From Tabrizicola sp. (GTDB taxonomy: Bacteria; Pseudomonadota; Alphaproteobacteria; Rhodobacterales; Rhodobacteraceae), in contig NZ_JALHQD010000002.1 of NCBI RefSeq assembly GCF_022842145.1, positions 186,001-250,000 of the forward strand: a stretch of DNA of 64,000 nt, given 5' to 3'. A program made the translations under genes and the position numbers. Below, one piece after another: positions 44,018-60,809 of the stretch (positions within the stretch are counted from its first letter, which is position 1; every line of letters begins with the position of its first letter). Below the pieces are notes generated by a model that was not told where the DNA came from, did not search any database, and worked only from the letters and a program-made list of their open reading frames with translations.

Positions 44018-44815
44018 TCAGGTATCTTGTTTCGTTGGTTGGACGGTGGCGGCTTCGGGGAGCATCCAGCGCCAGAGTTTCTGGTCGGGGATCGGCAGCA
44101 CCATGAAGAGGTGCTCGATCAGGGCAAGCGCGGTGAGGACGGCGAGGAGAAGGTAGCCGATGAAAGGCGCATCCTCGGTCGCGTGGGCGGCCTGGGCGGC
44201 CCACCAGCCGGTCGCCAGCGCAAGGGCCGCGACAGACAGGGGCAGGAGCGCAGTCATCGGGGCCTTGCGGAAGTGGCTGGCGAGATGGGCGAGCGGGCGC
44301 GGCAGGAATTCGATGTTGATCCGGGGCGCGCCGAGAAAGAGGTTCAGCTTGGCCGAGACGCGGGCGAAGAAAAGCGTGGCGAAGGTCAGGGCCGCGAAGG
44401 GGTTCGGGGCGTTGAGGGTGAGGTGGGTCAGGGCCAGAAGTCCGGCGATGAGCGCGAATTCGTGCCAGAGGATCGCGCCCACCGCGCGCCAGAGCCGTTC
44501 CGGCATCCGGGCTTCGGGCGGACAGGGCATGCGCTGCGGGCCGGTGACGATGCCGGAGAGGAACGCGAGTTCGATCCAGCCCCAGAAGGCCAGCGCCGCG
44601 AGAAAGCCGCCGTAGACGCCCCCGACGGTCAGCTGCGACACCGAGGCATGGGCGCCAATGGCCCCGCCGACCAGCAGGGGCAGGCCGAGGAGGACGGACC
44701 AGAGGTGGTCGTCCGGTCCCCCGAGGTCGGCCTTGCGCACGCGCCAGAGGATCAGCCCCGTCGAGGCCCACCAGAGGAAGATGGCCGAAAGGGCGATGAT
44801 CCAGGGATTAGTCAT
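44018..44815 (-). CDS. puhE: Photosynthetic complex assembly protein PuhE (DUF3623)
   Basis: 265 residues, mostly hydrophobic, with seven or so predicted membrane segments beginning [28 protein letters not shown]3623/PuhE signatures are the regions [25 protein letters not shown] and [23 protein letters not shown]. PuhE influences reaction-centre and bacteriochlorophyll assembly. ATG at 44815. Followed directly by hemA. Confidence 0.92.
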   Translation of the reverse strand: MTNPWIIALSAIFLWWASTGLILWRVRKADLGGPDDHLWSVLLGLPLLVGGAIGAHASVSQLTVGGVYGGFLAALAFWGWIELAFLSGIVTGPQRMPCPPEARMPERLWRAVGAILWHEFALIAGLLALTHLTLNAPNPFAALTFATLFFARVSAKLNLFLGAPRINIEFLPRPLAHLASHFRKAPMTALLPLSVAALALATGWWAAQAAHATEDAPFIGYLLLAVLTALALIEHLFMVLPIPDQKLWRWMLPEAATVQPTKQDT

Positions 44816-44909
44816 GTGCGGCACCCCCGAAGGGATGCCGCACAGGATGCCGGGACGCGCCCATCCCGCATCCTACCTGCCGCCGAAGCGACGGTATGAT
44901 GGTGTGAGG

Positions 44910-46022
44910 TCAATACGTCGGCTCCATCCGCACATTGGCGGGCGGGGTCGAGCGGATGACCGGTATGAGGTAAAGCCGGGCGAAGGCGAGCATCGCGCGG
45001 GCCGAGGCGGTGGCATGCGCGACGCGGCCGGAAAGGCCACCTTTGCGCTTGCCCCTTTCCATGTCGATCATCGCGGCGTTCATCCGGTTGAGGTTCGGAA
45101 TCCAGGCCTTGTGGTCGATGTCGATCTCCATCGGGAAGACCTGCTTCGCGATGGCCGAGGTCTTGCGGTAGACCTCCTGGTCATACCAGTCGATGTCGAC
45201 GCCGAGGGCGTTGTGGAAGTCCTTCCGGGCGTGGTCGCGGACCCACATCGTCGAGTAGACGGCGACGAGGAAGAACTTGATCCAGAGCTTGTTGCTGAAG
45301 CTTTGGGTCAGTTTCGGGTCGGTCCGCATGAGAAGCGCGAAGGCCTCTCCGTGGGAGAACTCGTCGTTGCACCATTCGCGGAACCATTTGAAGATCGGGT
45401 GGAAGCGCTGTTCGGGATGCGCTTCGAGGTGCCTGTAGATGGTGATGTAGCGGGCGTAGCCGATCTTTTCCGACAGGTAGGTCGCGTAGTAGATGAACTT
45501 CGGCCGGAAGTAGGTGTACTTCTTGGCCTTGGTCAGGAAGCCGAGGTTCACGGCAACGCCCGCCTCGCGCAGGGCGTCGTTGATGAAGCCGGCATGGCGG
45601 GCCTCGTCGCGGGCCATGTAGTTGAACAGCTCGCAGATGTCGGCGTTGGTGCCGCGGCGCTTCATCTCCTTGTAAAGGACACAGCCGGAGAATTCGGCGG
45701 TGCAGGAGCTGACGAGGAAGTCGATGAATTCGGTGCGCAGGGCGGGGTCCATGCCTTCCCAGTCGACGGTGTCCCAGGCTTCGGTCTTCTTGAAGTGACC
45801 CTTGTTCGGGTCGGACTTCATCTGGGCCAGAAGCGCGTCCCATTCCTTGCGGACGGGGGTCACGTCGACGCGGTCCATCTCGTCGAAGTCGGTGGTGTAG
45901 AAGCGCGGGTTCAGCAGCGTCGTCTCTGTCGCCATCGCGGTGGTGTCGAACTTGCCCGCGAGTTCAGAGTGAAGCTCGCCGTGGGTGGTGTCGTGGGTGT
46001 TTTCCGGGGCGAGGTCTTTCAT
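44910..46022 (-). CDS. acsF: Mg-protoporphyrin IX monomethyl ester oxidative cyclase
   Basis: 370 residues, the aerobic, oxygen-requiring cyclase that forms ring E of bacteriochlorophyll. The di-iron carboxylate motifs are ELFNYMARDEARHAGF and EWCNDEFSHGEAF. A second, oxygen-independent cyclase, bchE, is at 60869, so the organism can close ring E with or without oxygen. ATG at 46022 overlaps the small upstream gene by four bases. Confidence 0.96.
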   Translation of the reverse strand: MKDLAPENTHDTTHGELHSELAGKFDTTAMATETTLLNPRFYTTDFDEMDRVDVTPVRKEWDALLAQMKSDPNKGHFKKTEAWDTVDWEGMDPALRTEFIDFLVSSCTAEFSGCVLYKEMKRRGTNADICELFNYMARDEARHAGFINDALREAGVAVNLGFLTKAKKYTYFRPKFIYYATYLSEKIGYARYITIYRHLEAHPEQRFHPIFKWFREWCNDEFSHGEAFALLMRTDPKLTQSFSNKLWIKFFLVAVYSTMWVRDHARKDFHNALGVDIDWYDQEVYRKTSAIAKQVFPMEIDIDHKAWIPNLNRMNAAMIDMERGKRKGGLSGRVAHATASARAMLAFARLYLIPVIRSTPPANVRMEPTY

Positions 46023-46315
46023 TGCAGAAGCTCCTCTGAAAACGAGAATTCGCACAGTTCCATGAAGCCGAAATCACCGGTCATCCGGGTCCAGAGCCGT
46101 TCGATGGGCGTGGCGCGGGTGATGGTGGCGGTGCGGTCCTCGACGATGACCTCGCCGTAGGCGGCAAGGACGGGGGCGCCGTGGACCAGGACTTCGTCCC
46201 CGGGATGGACGACCGCGCCGTTGTTGAAGCGGACGTGGGCGTGCAGGCTTTCGAACCGGTGGCTGACTTCGACCGTGCAGGGCACGATCTCTTTCGCTTT
46301 GGTGAAGATACCCAT
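46019..46315 (-). CDS. Conserved protein between puhC and acsF
   Basis: 98 residues with no catalytic motif that I can name: MGIFTKAKEIVPCTVEVSHRFESLHAHVRFNNGAVVHPGDEVLVHGAP. It is a small beta-rich protein with one Cys at residue 13. The equivalent slot is occupied in R. sphaeroides and relatives. It overlaps acsF by ATGA and lies 12 bases after puhC, so it is made with them. A role in the AcsF cyclase or reaction-centre assembly is likely from context only; small partner proteins of the cyclase are known (BciE), but similarity cannot be judged by eye. Confidence 0.8.
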   Translation of the reverse strand: MGIFTKAKEIVPCTVEVSHRFESLHAHVRFNNGAVVHPGDEVLVHGAPVLAAYGEVIVEDRTATITRATPIERLWTRMTGDFGFMELCEFSFSEELLQ

Positions 46316-46327
46316 GATTTCGTTCCC

Positions 46328-46792
46328 TTATTGTTGATCGAGAAGCCGCTCTACGGCAGCTTTGTTATCGTTCCCGAAGGCGTAGAGTTCGATCGACGCC
46401 CCCGAGGCAGGGTCTTCGGCCACGAGGCGGCCGTTGTCATACTTGACGATTCTGATCGGCGGGTTGCCTTCCACGCGGGCCACGGTGCGGGCGCGCTGGA
46501 TGGCGTTCTGGATCACGGTGATGAAGCCGCCGTGGTCCATGTCGGCAAGAAGGGTGCCGTCCTTGTCGTAGACGGTCACGGCCTGGGCCGAGCGGCCTTC
46601 CAGGATCAGCTCGCGTTCGGCGATCACGGTCCCGGCCTGCGGTGTGCCGGTGGCCGGGCGGTCGGTGATGACGGCGAAGCTGGTGATCGCCAGCGCCGAA
46701 AGGGCAAGGGCGAGCATTCCCCAGAGCAGCGTCCGCGGGATCATCTCGCGTTCGTGGCTGGGGCGGTCGGCGAGGGTTTTCATGTAGGACAT
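46328..46792 (-). CDS. puhC: Photosynthetic complex assembly protein PuhC
   Basis: 154 residues. A cytosolic N-terminus and one membrane helix (RTLLWGMLALALSALAITSFAV, about residues 20-41) precede a periplasmic domain (AGTVIAERELILEGRSAQAVTVYDKDGTLLADMDHGGFITVI). PuhC helps in reaction-centre/light-harvesting 1 assembly. ATG 46792 follows GGGGGTCCG; ATG 46783 is possible. Confidence 0.9.
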   Translation of the reverse strand: MSYMKTLADRPSHEREMIPRTLLWGMLALALSALAITSFAVITDRPATGTPQAGTVIAERELILEGRSAQAVTVYDKDGTLLADMDHGGFITVIQNAIQRARTVARVEGNPPIRIVKYDNGRLVAEDPASGASIELYAFGNDNKAAVERLLDQQ

Positions 46793-46801
46793 CGGACCCC
46801 C

Positions 46802-47434
46802 CTATTCCGCGGCCAACGCGCTTTGAGGCGCGAAGGAGACGACGGGTTCGTTCAGCCTGGTCTGGGCCGCGTCCGACAGGATCCGGGCCACGCGGGCGGC
46901 GTCGGGGATGCAGCGGAAGGCGGGCTGGACCTTCTTCGCGAAACCGGGGCGCAGGTGCGGCCAGAGCGCGAGGTAGGAGATGTGCTGGCCCGGGACGAGG
47001 TCCAGCGCGATGGTGCCGGTGCCGGTCATCGGGCGGGTGGCAAGCGAGGCGGAGGCGACCTTGGTGAAGGGCACGGTCCAGGTGACTTGCAGCGCGGCGC
47101 CGATGCGCAGGATCACCCGGTGGGTGGTGATCGAGTAGATCGCGGCTTTCGCCACGGCGCGGGCGAGCAGGCGGATCACGCCATAGCCAGCCAGCGCCAG
47201 GGCAAGATAGGGCAGGAAGACCGCGACCGAGAGGCCGAAGCCTCCGTCCGCAAAGGCCATGCTGGCACGCCAGACGGCGATGGCCAGAAGGTAGCCCAGG
47301 ACCCAGTTCGCCTTGAAGGCTTCGCGGGCAAGGGCGGCAGGATCGGGACTGCCTTGCCAGAGCAGGTCTTCACCCGCGGGCAGGGGTTTCGGCAGGCCGG
47401 GTTGGCTTTCGAAGTCGAAATCATGGTCTGACAT
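46802..47434 (-). CDS. puhB: Photosynthetic complex assembly protein PuhB
   Basis: 210 residues of the PuhB family: cytosolic PLPAGEDLLWQGSPDPAALAREAF, two or three membrane helices (WVLGYLLAIAVWRASMAF, GLSVAVFLPYLALALAGYGVIRLL), then the bPH2-like YSITTHRVILRIGAALQVTWTVPFTKVASASL. PuhB is a dimeric reaction-centre assembly factor in R. capsulatus. The long upstream in-frame extension is not family-supported. Between puhA and puhB lies a strong hairpin. Confidence 0.92.
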   Translation of the reverse strand: MSDHDFDFESQPGLPKPLPAGEDLLWQGSPDPAALAREAFKANWVLGYLLAIAVWRASMAFADGGFGLSVAVFLPYLALALAGYGVIRLLARAVAKAAIYSITTHRVILRIGAALQVTWTVPFTKVASASLATRPMTGTGTIALDLVPGQHISYLALWPHLRPGFAKKVQPAFRCIPDAARVARILSDAAQTRLNEPVVSFAPQSALAAE

Positions 47435-47463
47435 GGCAGACCCTTTCGTCACTGGGGTAAGAC

Positions 47464-47489
47464 GAAGCGGCGCGGGCGCGCGCCGCTTC
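47464..47489 (-). terminator. Hairpin between puhA and puhB
   Basis: Perfect 11-bp stem GAAGCGGCGCG / CGCGCCGCTTC with a GGCG loop, ten bases after the puhA stop and no U-tail. It looks like a transcript-stabilising or attenuating structure that would give more puhA than puhB mRNA, as known for puf and puhA transcripts. Confidence 0.75.
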
Positions 47490-47498
47490 CCTTCGTCG

Positions 47499-48266
47499 TC
47501 AGTAGCCGCGCTTGCGGCCTGTGGCATACATATAGCCCGAGGCGACATAGGCCGAGATCTTCTCTTCCTCGAGCTTGGTCACGCTGGTCTGGCTTTTCGT
47601 CGCGGGGATCGCGTCGAAGAGGTCGGAGGTGATCGCGTTGATCCGGACGCGGTCGGCCCAGATCTTGCACATCGTCATCGGCACAAGGCGGGTAGCGCCA
47701 GAGTTGAGGTCCAGTTCCAGATAGCGGACCAGCTGTTCCGGCACGTCGACCCACATGTCCTTGACCCGGCCGACGACCTCAAGATCGCCCGCCTGAACCG
47801 GCAGCCCCCGCGGATCGCGGCCAGCGCTGACCGCCATGCCGTCGACCTTGGACAGGGGCTGGAGCTTGGCGTGGCCGTGGGCGTCAACCTCGGGCTCGTC
47901 GCGGCGCGGCACCCAGGAGGCGGGGCCGACACCGTCCAGCATCGGGTTGCCGGTCGGAGCATGCGGGAAGCCTTCGGACACGGCGGTCCGCGCCAGGGCG
48001 AGATCGGTGCGACGATGCGCGGCCTCGTTCTCGGCCGATGGCACGGTCACAGAGCCCTTGCCCAGCGGCAGGACGAAGGTCTTTGGCCTCGGAACGGGGA
48101 ACGGGCCCTGGTTCGCGGCCTTGGTTCCGTCCTCGTTTTCCAGCGGGTAGCCTTCGCGCATGTTCTCGGTCTGCAGATAGTAGATCAGCACGGCGAAGAA
48201 GCCCCAGAAGAGCCAGATCGACAGGCTCGCCAGATCGAAGTTTCCAAAGAAATTAACACCAACCAT
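47499..48266 (-). CDS. puhA: Photosynthetic reaction centre H subunit
   Basis: 255 residues. One membrane helix near the start ([36 protein letters not shown]) and a cytosolic PRC-barrel domain with [28 protein letters not shown]. It caps the L/M core and guides proton uptake to QB. It follows lhaA by 17 bases, so the puhA promoter is expected inside lhaA, the superoperon pattern of purple bacteria. Confidence 0.97.
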   Translation of the reverse strand: MVGVNFFGNFDLASLSIWLFWGFFAVLIYYLQTENMREGYPLENEDGTKAANQGPFPVPRPKTFVLPLGKGSVTVPSAENEAAHRRTDLALARTAVSEGFPHAPTGNPMLDGVGPASWVPRRDEPEVDAHGHAKLQPLSKVDGMAVSAGRDPRGLPVQAGDLEVVGRVKDMWVDVPEQLVRYLELDLNSGATRLVPMTMCKIWADRVRINAITSDLFDAIPATKSQTSVTKLEEEKISAYVASGYMYATGRKRGY

Positions 48267-48283
48267 GCAGGGGTCCTCCGTTG

Positions 48284-49717
48284 TCAGGTTGGGAATTCGG
48301 TCAGCCGCAAGTGCGACTGGCCTTGGTCCGGTGTGGATTGCGGTAAGCCGATGCGGACCAGCGGGCCCAGAACGGCAAGTGTGATGAAGATGAGGGCGAT
48401 CTCGACGTGGTAGACCACCGTGTAACCCAGGCTGGCGTCGTGGATCGCGCCCATGAAACCGAGGTCGACGAGATGGGCCACCGCGTCGCGCAGGGTGCCT
48501 CCCACCAGGATCGCTAGGCCGGCGGCCGTGGCCTGGGCCGATCCCCAGGCGCCAAGGATCAGGCCCGCGCCAAGCGTGCCCTTGGTGCGCTGCATGGCGG
48601 CGTTCAAGGTCGACAGGCCGAAGACGCCGTTCCCGAGACCGATGGCGAAGGCCCCGGCATAAAAGACGATCCAGCTGTCCAGCGGGCTGGCGAAGATCAC
48701 GGCCGAGAAGGCGGCGACGCCGATCAGAAGCCCGGTGGCCGCCTGACGGTAGGGGTCTGCGCCGAGCGAAAGCCTACGGGTCGCCCACAGGAAGCCGACC
48801 AGCGCGCCAAGCGCCCAGAGGGCCGTGAGGACCGTGGTGGCCGAGACGGAAAGGCCAAGCACCTGACCGCCGTAGGGTTCCAGCAGAACGTCCTGCATGT
48901 TGAACGCAAGGGTGCCAAGGAAGACCACGACCAGAAGCCGGCGCGCGCCCTCCTGGTGCATCAGTTCCTTCCAGGCCCCGGTGAACGAGGGGCGGGGGGC
49001 CGCACGCTCGGCCTTGGACATCGGTTTCACGCGCTCCTGCTTCCAGAAGGCGATGACGTTCAGGATCAGCGTGACGGCGGCGCAGCCCTGCACGACCTGG
49101 ACCAGCCAGAGCGGTTCATAGTTCCGCAGGAGGAAGCCCACGATCAGGGCCGAGATGCCCATGCCGACAAGGTAGAGGATGTAGAGCATCGCCACGACGC
49201 GGGGCCGGGTGTCGTCGGTGGCCCGGTCGGCGGCAAGTGCCAGGCCCGCGGTCTGGACCATGTGCATCCCGAGGCCCGCCATCAGGAAGGCCACGGCCGC
49301 AAGGACCTCGCCCGCCCAGGTGGGACCCTTGAACTGGTCGCCGGAGAGGACGATCAGGGCGAAGGGCATGACGGCAAGGCCGCCCATCTGCCAGAGCGAG
49401 CCGAACCACAGGTAGGGGATGCGCTTCCAGCCGAGGGCAGAGCGGTAGGTGTCGGAGCGGTGACCAAGCAGCGCGCGGAACGGTGCGACGAGGACCGGGA
49501 TCGAGATCATCAGGGCGACGACCATCGCCGGAACCGACAGTTCCACGATCATCACGCGGTTCAGGGTGCCAAGGAGCAGCACCTGCGCCATGCCGACCGA
49601 GACCTGGAAAAGTGCAAGGCGCCAGAGCTGGCCAATGGGCAGATCTTCCGACGCCGCATCGGCGAAGGGCATCCAGCGGGGGCCGAGTTTCGAGACGTCC
49701 TTGCGGCGGAGGATCAT
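48284..49717 (-). CDS. lhaA: Light-harvesting complex 1 assembly protein LhaA (PucC family)
   Basis: 477 residues, 12 membrane segments of the BCD family of the major facilitator superfamily. The signature runs [44 protein letters not shown] and later [16 protein letters not shown]. It supplies bacteriochlorophyll or proteins to light-harvesting complex 1. ATG 49717 overlaps bchM as ATGA; the extension to 49735 is unnecessary. Confidence 0.95.
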   Translation of the reverse strand: MILRRKDVSKLGPRWMPFADAASEDLPIGQLWRLALFQVSVGMAQVLLLGTLNRVMIVELSVPAMVVALMISIPVLVAPFRALLGHRSDTYRSALGWKRIPYLWFGSLWQMGGLAVMPFALIVLSGDQFKGPTWAGEVLAAVAFLMAGLGMHMVQTAGLALAADRATDDTRPRVVAMLYILYLVGMGISALIVGFLLRNYEPLWLVQVVQGCAAVTLILNVIAFWKQERVKPMSKAERAAPRPSFTGAWKELMHQEGARRLLVVVFLGTLAFNMQDVLLEPYGGQVLGLSVSATTVLTALWALGALVGFLWATRRLSLGADPYRQAATGLLIGVAAFSAVIFASPLDSWIVFYAGAFAIGLGNGVFGLSTLNAAMQRTKGTLGAGLILGAWGSAQATAAGLAILVGGTLRDAVAHLVDLGFMGAIHDASLGYTVVYHVEIALIFITLAVLGPLVRIGLPQSTPDQGQSHLRLTEFPT

Positions 49718-50382
49718 GTGCGATGCTCCAGGCATTCCGAGATGTAGAAGCCCGAGGTGATGCGTCCGACTTTCGTGAGCGCGCCGGGGCAGTGCCTGGC
49801 CAGGCGAGCGGCGTCATGCGGGATCATGGTGGGCGAGCGGTCCGAGCGGGGGAAAAGCTTGCCCAGCGTGAAGAAGGCCATGAGGAACGGCGTGCGCGGG
49901 GCGACGGTGAAGACGATGGATTGGGCGGTGCGGTTCGCGACATTGTCGATCACGCGGCCGATGTCGGCATCGCGGTAGTAGATCAGGCTGTCCATCGCGA
50001 GGGTGAAGTCGAAGCGGCCGAGGGCCGGGTCGGACATGTCGCCGGCGTGGAAGTCCACCTGGGTGGTCAGGGCCGGGTGCAGGCGGCGCTTGGCGATGTC
50101 GATGAGCTGGGGCGAGATGTCGACGGCGGTAACTTGCGCCCCGCGGAGCGCCAGTTCCGACGCCATCGCTCCGGTGCCGCAGCCCGCGTCCAGCACCCGC
50201 GCGCCGCGCAGGTCCTGCGGCAGGCGCGACAGCATCAGGGCGCGCATCTGGTCGCGGCCCTTGCGGACCGTCTCACGGATGCGGGAGACCTTTTCGTGGC
50301 TTGTCAGCCGCTCCCAGGTCTGGGTCGCGGTGCGGTCGAAGTAGGTCTCGACGCGGTCGCGGGTGAGGCTGTAGTCGGGCAT
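49714..50382 (-). CDS. bchM: Mg-protoporphyrin IX methyltransferase
   Basis: 222 residues. SAM motif I is VLDAGCGTGAMASELALRGAQVTAVDIS and the BchM C-terminus reads IPHDAARLARHCP...ITSGFYISECLEHR. It methylates the C13 propionate of Mg-protoporphyrin IX, feeding both AcsF and BchE. It starts two bases after the bchL stop. Confidence 0.96.
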   Translation of the reverse strand: MPDYSLTRDRVETYFDRTATQTWERLTSHEKVSRIRETVRKGRDQMRALMLSRLPQDLRGARVLDAGCGTGAMASELALRGAQVTAVDISPQLIDIAKRRLHPALTTQVDFHAGDMSDPALGRFDFTLAMDSLIYYRDADIGRVIDNVANRTAQSIVFTVAPRTPFLMAFFTLGKLFPRSDRSPTMIPHDAARLARHCPGALTKVGRITSGFYISECLEHRT

Positions 50383-50383
50383 C

Positions 50384-58213
<7,830 letters not shown>

Positions 58214-58270
58214 TTCCTACGCCTCTCCCTTAAGCCGCGTTGACACTCAAAGTAGTCAGGCAGCACTGTC

Positions 58271-58288
58271 TGTCAATGTAGATTTACA
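58271..58288. promoter_or_regulatory. PpsR site of the bchF promoter
   Basis: TGTCAATGTAGATTTACA, that is TGT-N12-ACA exactly. It covers the TTGACA -35 box of the minus-strand bchF promoter, so binding should block RNA polymerase under oxygen. Confidence 0.85.
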
Positions 58289-58412
58289 CATCAGTCCCAT
58301 ATTTTGGGCGCGGACCAGAACCCAGTCCCGTGGTTCTGTCCGGCCCAAAGCAAAAACAAAGCCTTTGTTTTCAGGGGGATGAGGGAATTGCAGCACGCTC
58401 GCCTGCAGGTAG

Positions 58413-58430
58413 TGTCAATTTAGATGGACA
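58413..58430. promoter_or_regulatory. PpsR site of the bchF / ppaA intergenic region
   Basis: TGTCAATTTAGATGGACA, exact TGT-N12-ACA. 110 bases before ppaA. Second of two sites 142 bases apart, which would allow cooperative looping across the divergent promoters. Confidence 0.82.
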
Positions 58431-58539
58431 TGTCGTGCAGTTTCGAGTGTCATGCAGATGCGAGTCGACGGCTTCATATTGCGCTCAAGCAGTGCTATCT
58501 TGCCCCGGCATCTGTGGTAGGACCCAGGGAGGGTCACCG

Positions 58540-59379
58540 ATGCGTGACAATGGGATACCGGAAGCTCAGGGCCTGACTGGCCTGGATTGGTTTGCTGGGC
58601 TTGCCAAGGAGGCGTTGGGTCGGTTGGTGTTGGTGCGCGACCAGGAAGGCGCCGTGGTAAGGCAAGATCACCTTGATCATTTCCTGCGGGTTCTTCGCGA
58701 ACCCCGGGCGATCGACCCTGCGGTGATGCTTGCCGAGATGATGACCCGTCAGCTTGATCCGGCCACCGTGGCCTGCCTTTATGCCCCCGCAGCAGCGCGG
58801 CATCTTGGCGAGGGCTGGGCGGCGGACGAGATCAGCTTCATCGACGTCACGATCGGCACGGAAAAGCTGCACGGTCTGGTGCGCAAGGTGGACGAGTTGC
58901 TTGCCGAAGTCAGACCGGCGACGGGGCCCTCGGCCCTGATCCTGGTGTCAGAGGCCGAGCAGCACACGCTGGGCGCCCTTGTGTTGGCGCTGGAATTGCG
59001 GCTGGCGGGGTTCAGCGCGATGGTGCGGGTCGCCCCGATGCCAATGGAACTTACCCAGTTGATGGCAGGGAACCGCTTCGACCTGGCGCTGGTTTCCCTG
59101 GGCTGCACGGCGGCACTTGAGTCCGGGGTCAGCCTGGTGCGGACCCTTCGGCTGCTGTCGCGGAACAACGATCTGTGCATCTTCGTTGGCGGGGCGATCC
59201 CGGTGGCGGATGCGGTCTTGCTGAAGGAAACCGGAGCGGACCGTGTCCTGCGCGACGCATCGGCACTTCAGTCCGAGTATGATTCGTGTCGGGGAGGGCG
59301 CCAGCTTGATCGGGACAGGAAAAGAAGCCAAAGGAATGTTGTCCAGGCTTTGTTGAAAGGGGACGGAGTTGACCAATGA
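58540..59379 (+). CDS. ppaA: Photosynthesis gene regulator PpaA/AerR (cobalamin-binding-like domain)
   Basis: 279 residues. An N-terminal helical region is followed by a B12-binding-like Rossmann domain (ALILVSEAEQHTLGALVLALELRLAGFSAMVRVAPMPMELTQLM and DLCIFVGGAIP). AerR/PpaA uses cobalamin and antagonises PpsR/CrtJ. The ATG at 58540 follows AGGGAGGG. It overlaps the ppsR start by 11 bases, so antirepressor and repressor are coexpressed. Confidence 0.9.
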   Translation: MRDNGIPEAQGLTGLDWFAGLAKEALGRLVLVRDQEGAVVRQDHLDHFLRVLREPRAIDPAVMLAEMMTRQLDPATVACLYAPAAARHLGEGWAADEISFIDVTIGTEKLHGLVRKVDELLAEVRPATGPSALILVSEAEQHTLGALVLALELRLAGFSAMVRVAPMPMELTQLMAGNRFDLALVSLGCTAALESGVSLVRTLRLLSRNNDLCIFVGGAIPVADAVLLKETGADRVLRDASALQSEYDSCRGGRQLDRDRKRSQRNVVQALLKGDGVDQ

Positions 59380-60769
59380 CGGGCAGTCGATCGCGGTGAT
59401 GCCAGCCGACCTGGCCACGCGGAATGCCGTGCTGGATCTGGTAAGCGCCGGATCGGACCTGACTTTGGTCGTGCGCCCGGACCGGGTGGTGGAAACGGTG
59501 CTTGCGGCCCCGCAGTCGGGACTTGCCGCGCTGGTTACCGGCTGGGAAGGTCGCGAACTGAAGTCGCTTTTCGCCGAGGAAAGCTGGACCAAGCTGTCCG
59601 CGCGTCTGGCCGGTTCGGACAATGGATCGGCGCTGGAACTGAATCACGCGGGTCCGGTGCCCTACGAGTTTCCGGTGCGCTACGTGCTGCGCCGTTTGCC
59701 GGGTTCGGACACGCTTCTGATGATGGGCCGCGACCTGCGCCCGATGGCCGAGGTGCAGCAGCAGCTGGTGCAGGCGCACCGGGCCATCGGCCGGGACCAC
59801 GAGTCGCAGCGCGAGCTGGAAACCCGCTACCGCGTGCTGATGGAAGAGAACTCGTTCCCGCTTCTCATCGTGTCCGAGACGACCGGGCGGATCGTGGACC
59901 TGAACAGCTCGGCCGCGCGGCTTTTGGGTGCGCAGCGCAGTGATCTGTTGAATTCGCCCGTCGCGCAGGAATTCGACGGCCGCCGCCGGGGCGAACTGAT
60001 CGAGACACTGGCACGGAATGCCAACAGCGAGAGCGGCGATTATGTCGACCTGAACGTGCGGCGGACCTCGCAGCGGGTGAAGGTCAGCGCGAAGATGTTC
60101 CGCGCCTCGCGCGATCGGCTGCTGCTGTGCCGGATCGGTTTGTCGGAAAGCGCGCAGTCGCAGGAAAGCGACCGCAGCGTGATGATGCAGAACCTGTTCG
60201 AGAAGGGCACCGATGCGATCATCTTCGTCGATGGCAACGGGCTGATCAAGGCCGCGAACGAGGCCTTCCTGCACCTGACGGACAGCCACAGCGCCTCGGT
60301 CGTGATCGACCGGGCCTTTTCGGATTTCCTGTCGCGCGGCGCGGTGGACCTGAAGGTGCTCCTGGACAACGTCAAGCGCGTCGGTCACCTGCGGCATTAC
60401 CGGACCCGGCTGAACACCGACTACATGGGCGAGGTCGCGGTCGAACTGTCGGCAGCGCTTTTCCAGGAAAACGGCAAGCAGATCATCGGCATCGTCGCCC
60501 GCGATTCCGTGGTGTCGGACCGGATCGTCTGGCCCGTTACCGGGACGGAGAACGAAGGCCTGCGCAATGTGATGCGACTGGTCGGCTATTCGACGCTGAA
60601 GGAAATCGTCGACGAGACGACCGAGATCATCGAAAAGATGTGCATCGAGGCCGCCCTGGAGATGTCCGGCAACAACCGCGCCGCTGCGGCCGAGCTTCTG
60701 AGCCTCTCGCGCCAGTCGCTGTATGTGAAGCTGCGCAAGTTCGGCATCCTGAACAAGGAAACCGACTGA
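59369..60769 (+). CDS. ppsR: Photosynthesis repressor PpsR/CrtJ
   Basis: 466 residues. PAS domains with VELNHAGPVPYEFPVRYVLRRLPGSDTLLMMGRDLRPMAEVQQQLVQAH and LETRYRVLMEENSFPLLIVSETTGRIVDLNSSAARLLG, and a C-terminal FIS-type HTH (EALEMSGNNRAAAAELLSLSRQSLYVKLRKFGIL). It represses bch, crt and puc genes under oxygen. I see no cysteine near the HTH in the position of the CrtJ redox Cys; the HTH has none except Cys in KMCIEAAL just ahead. TTG 59369 is used; the next ATG is 59399. Confidence 0.93.
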   Translation: MTNDGQSIAVMPADLATRNAVLDLVSAGSDLTLVVRPDRVVETVLAAPQSGLAALVTGWEGRELKSLFAEESWTKLSARLAGSDNGSALELNHAGPVPYEFPVRYVLRRLPGSDTLLMMGRDLRPMAEVQQQLVQAHRAIGRDHESQRELETRYRVLMEENSFPLLIVSETTGRIVDLNSSAARLLGAQRSDLLNSPVAQEFDGRRRGELIETLARNANSESGDYVDLNVRRTSQRVKVSAKMFRASRDRLLLCRIGLSESAQSQESDRSVMMQNLFEKGTDAIIFVDGNGLIKAANEAFLHLTDSHSASVVIDRAFSDFLSRGAVDLKVLLDNVKRVGHLRHYRTRLNTDYMGEVAVELSAALFQENGKQIIGIVARDSVVSDRIVWPVTGTENEGLRNVMRLVGYSTLKEIVDETTEIIEKMCIEAALEMSGNNRAAAAELLSLSRQSLYVKLRKFGILNKETD

Positions 60770-60776
60770 CCCGGGC

Positions 60777-60790
60777 TTGATCCAGGTCAA
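60777..60790. promoter_or_regulatory. FnrL site of the bchE promoter
   Basis: TTGATCCAGGTCAA, TTGAT-N4-GTCAA, one base from the FNR consensus TTGAT-N4-ATCAA. It stands 79 bases before bchE and seven bases after the ppsR stop codon. Oxygen-responsive FnrL activation of bchE is known in R. sphaeroides and R. capsulatus. Confidence 0.75.
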
Positions 60791-60809
60791 GTCCGGCGCT
60801 TTCCACTTC

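Larger units (their letters stand above)
58214..58539. promoter_or_regulatory. Divergent bchF / ppaA control region
   Basis: 326 bases without a gene, between bchF (minus) and ppaA (plus). Toward bchF a sigma70-like core is visible on the minus strand: TTGACA (58276-58271), 16 bases, TACTTT; it overlaps the first PpsR site. A second PpsR site lies at 58413-58430. Otherwise no ORF or RNA is seen. Confidence 0.7.

Noticed and set aside
44007-44100. Search for an FnrL site in front of hemA
   Set aside because: No TTGAT-N4-RTCAA or close variant was seen in this stretch.
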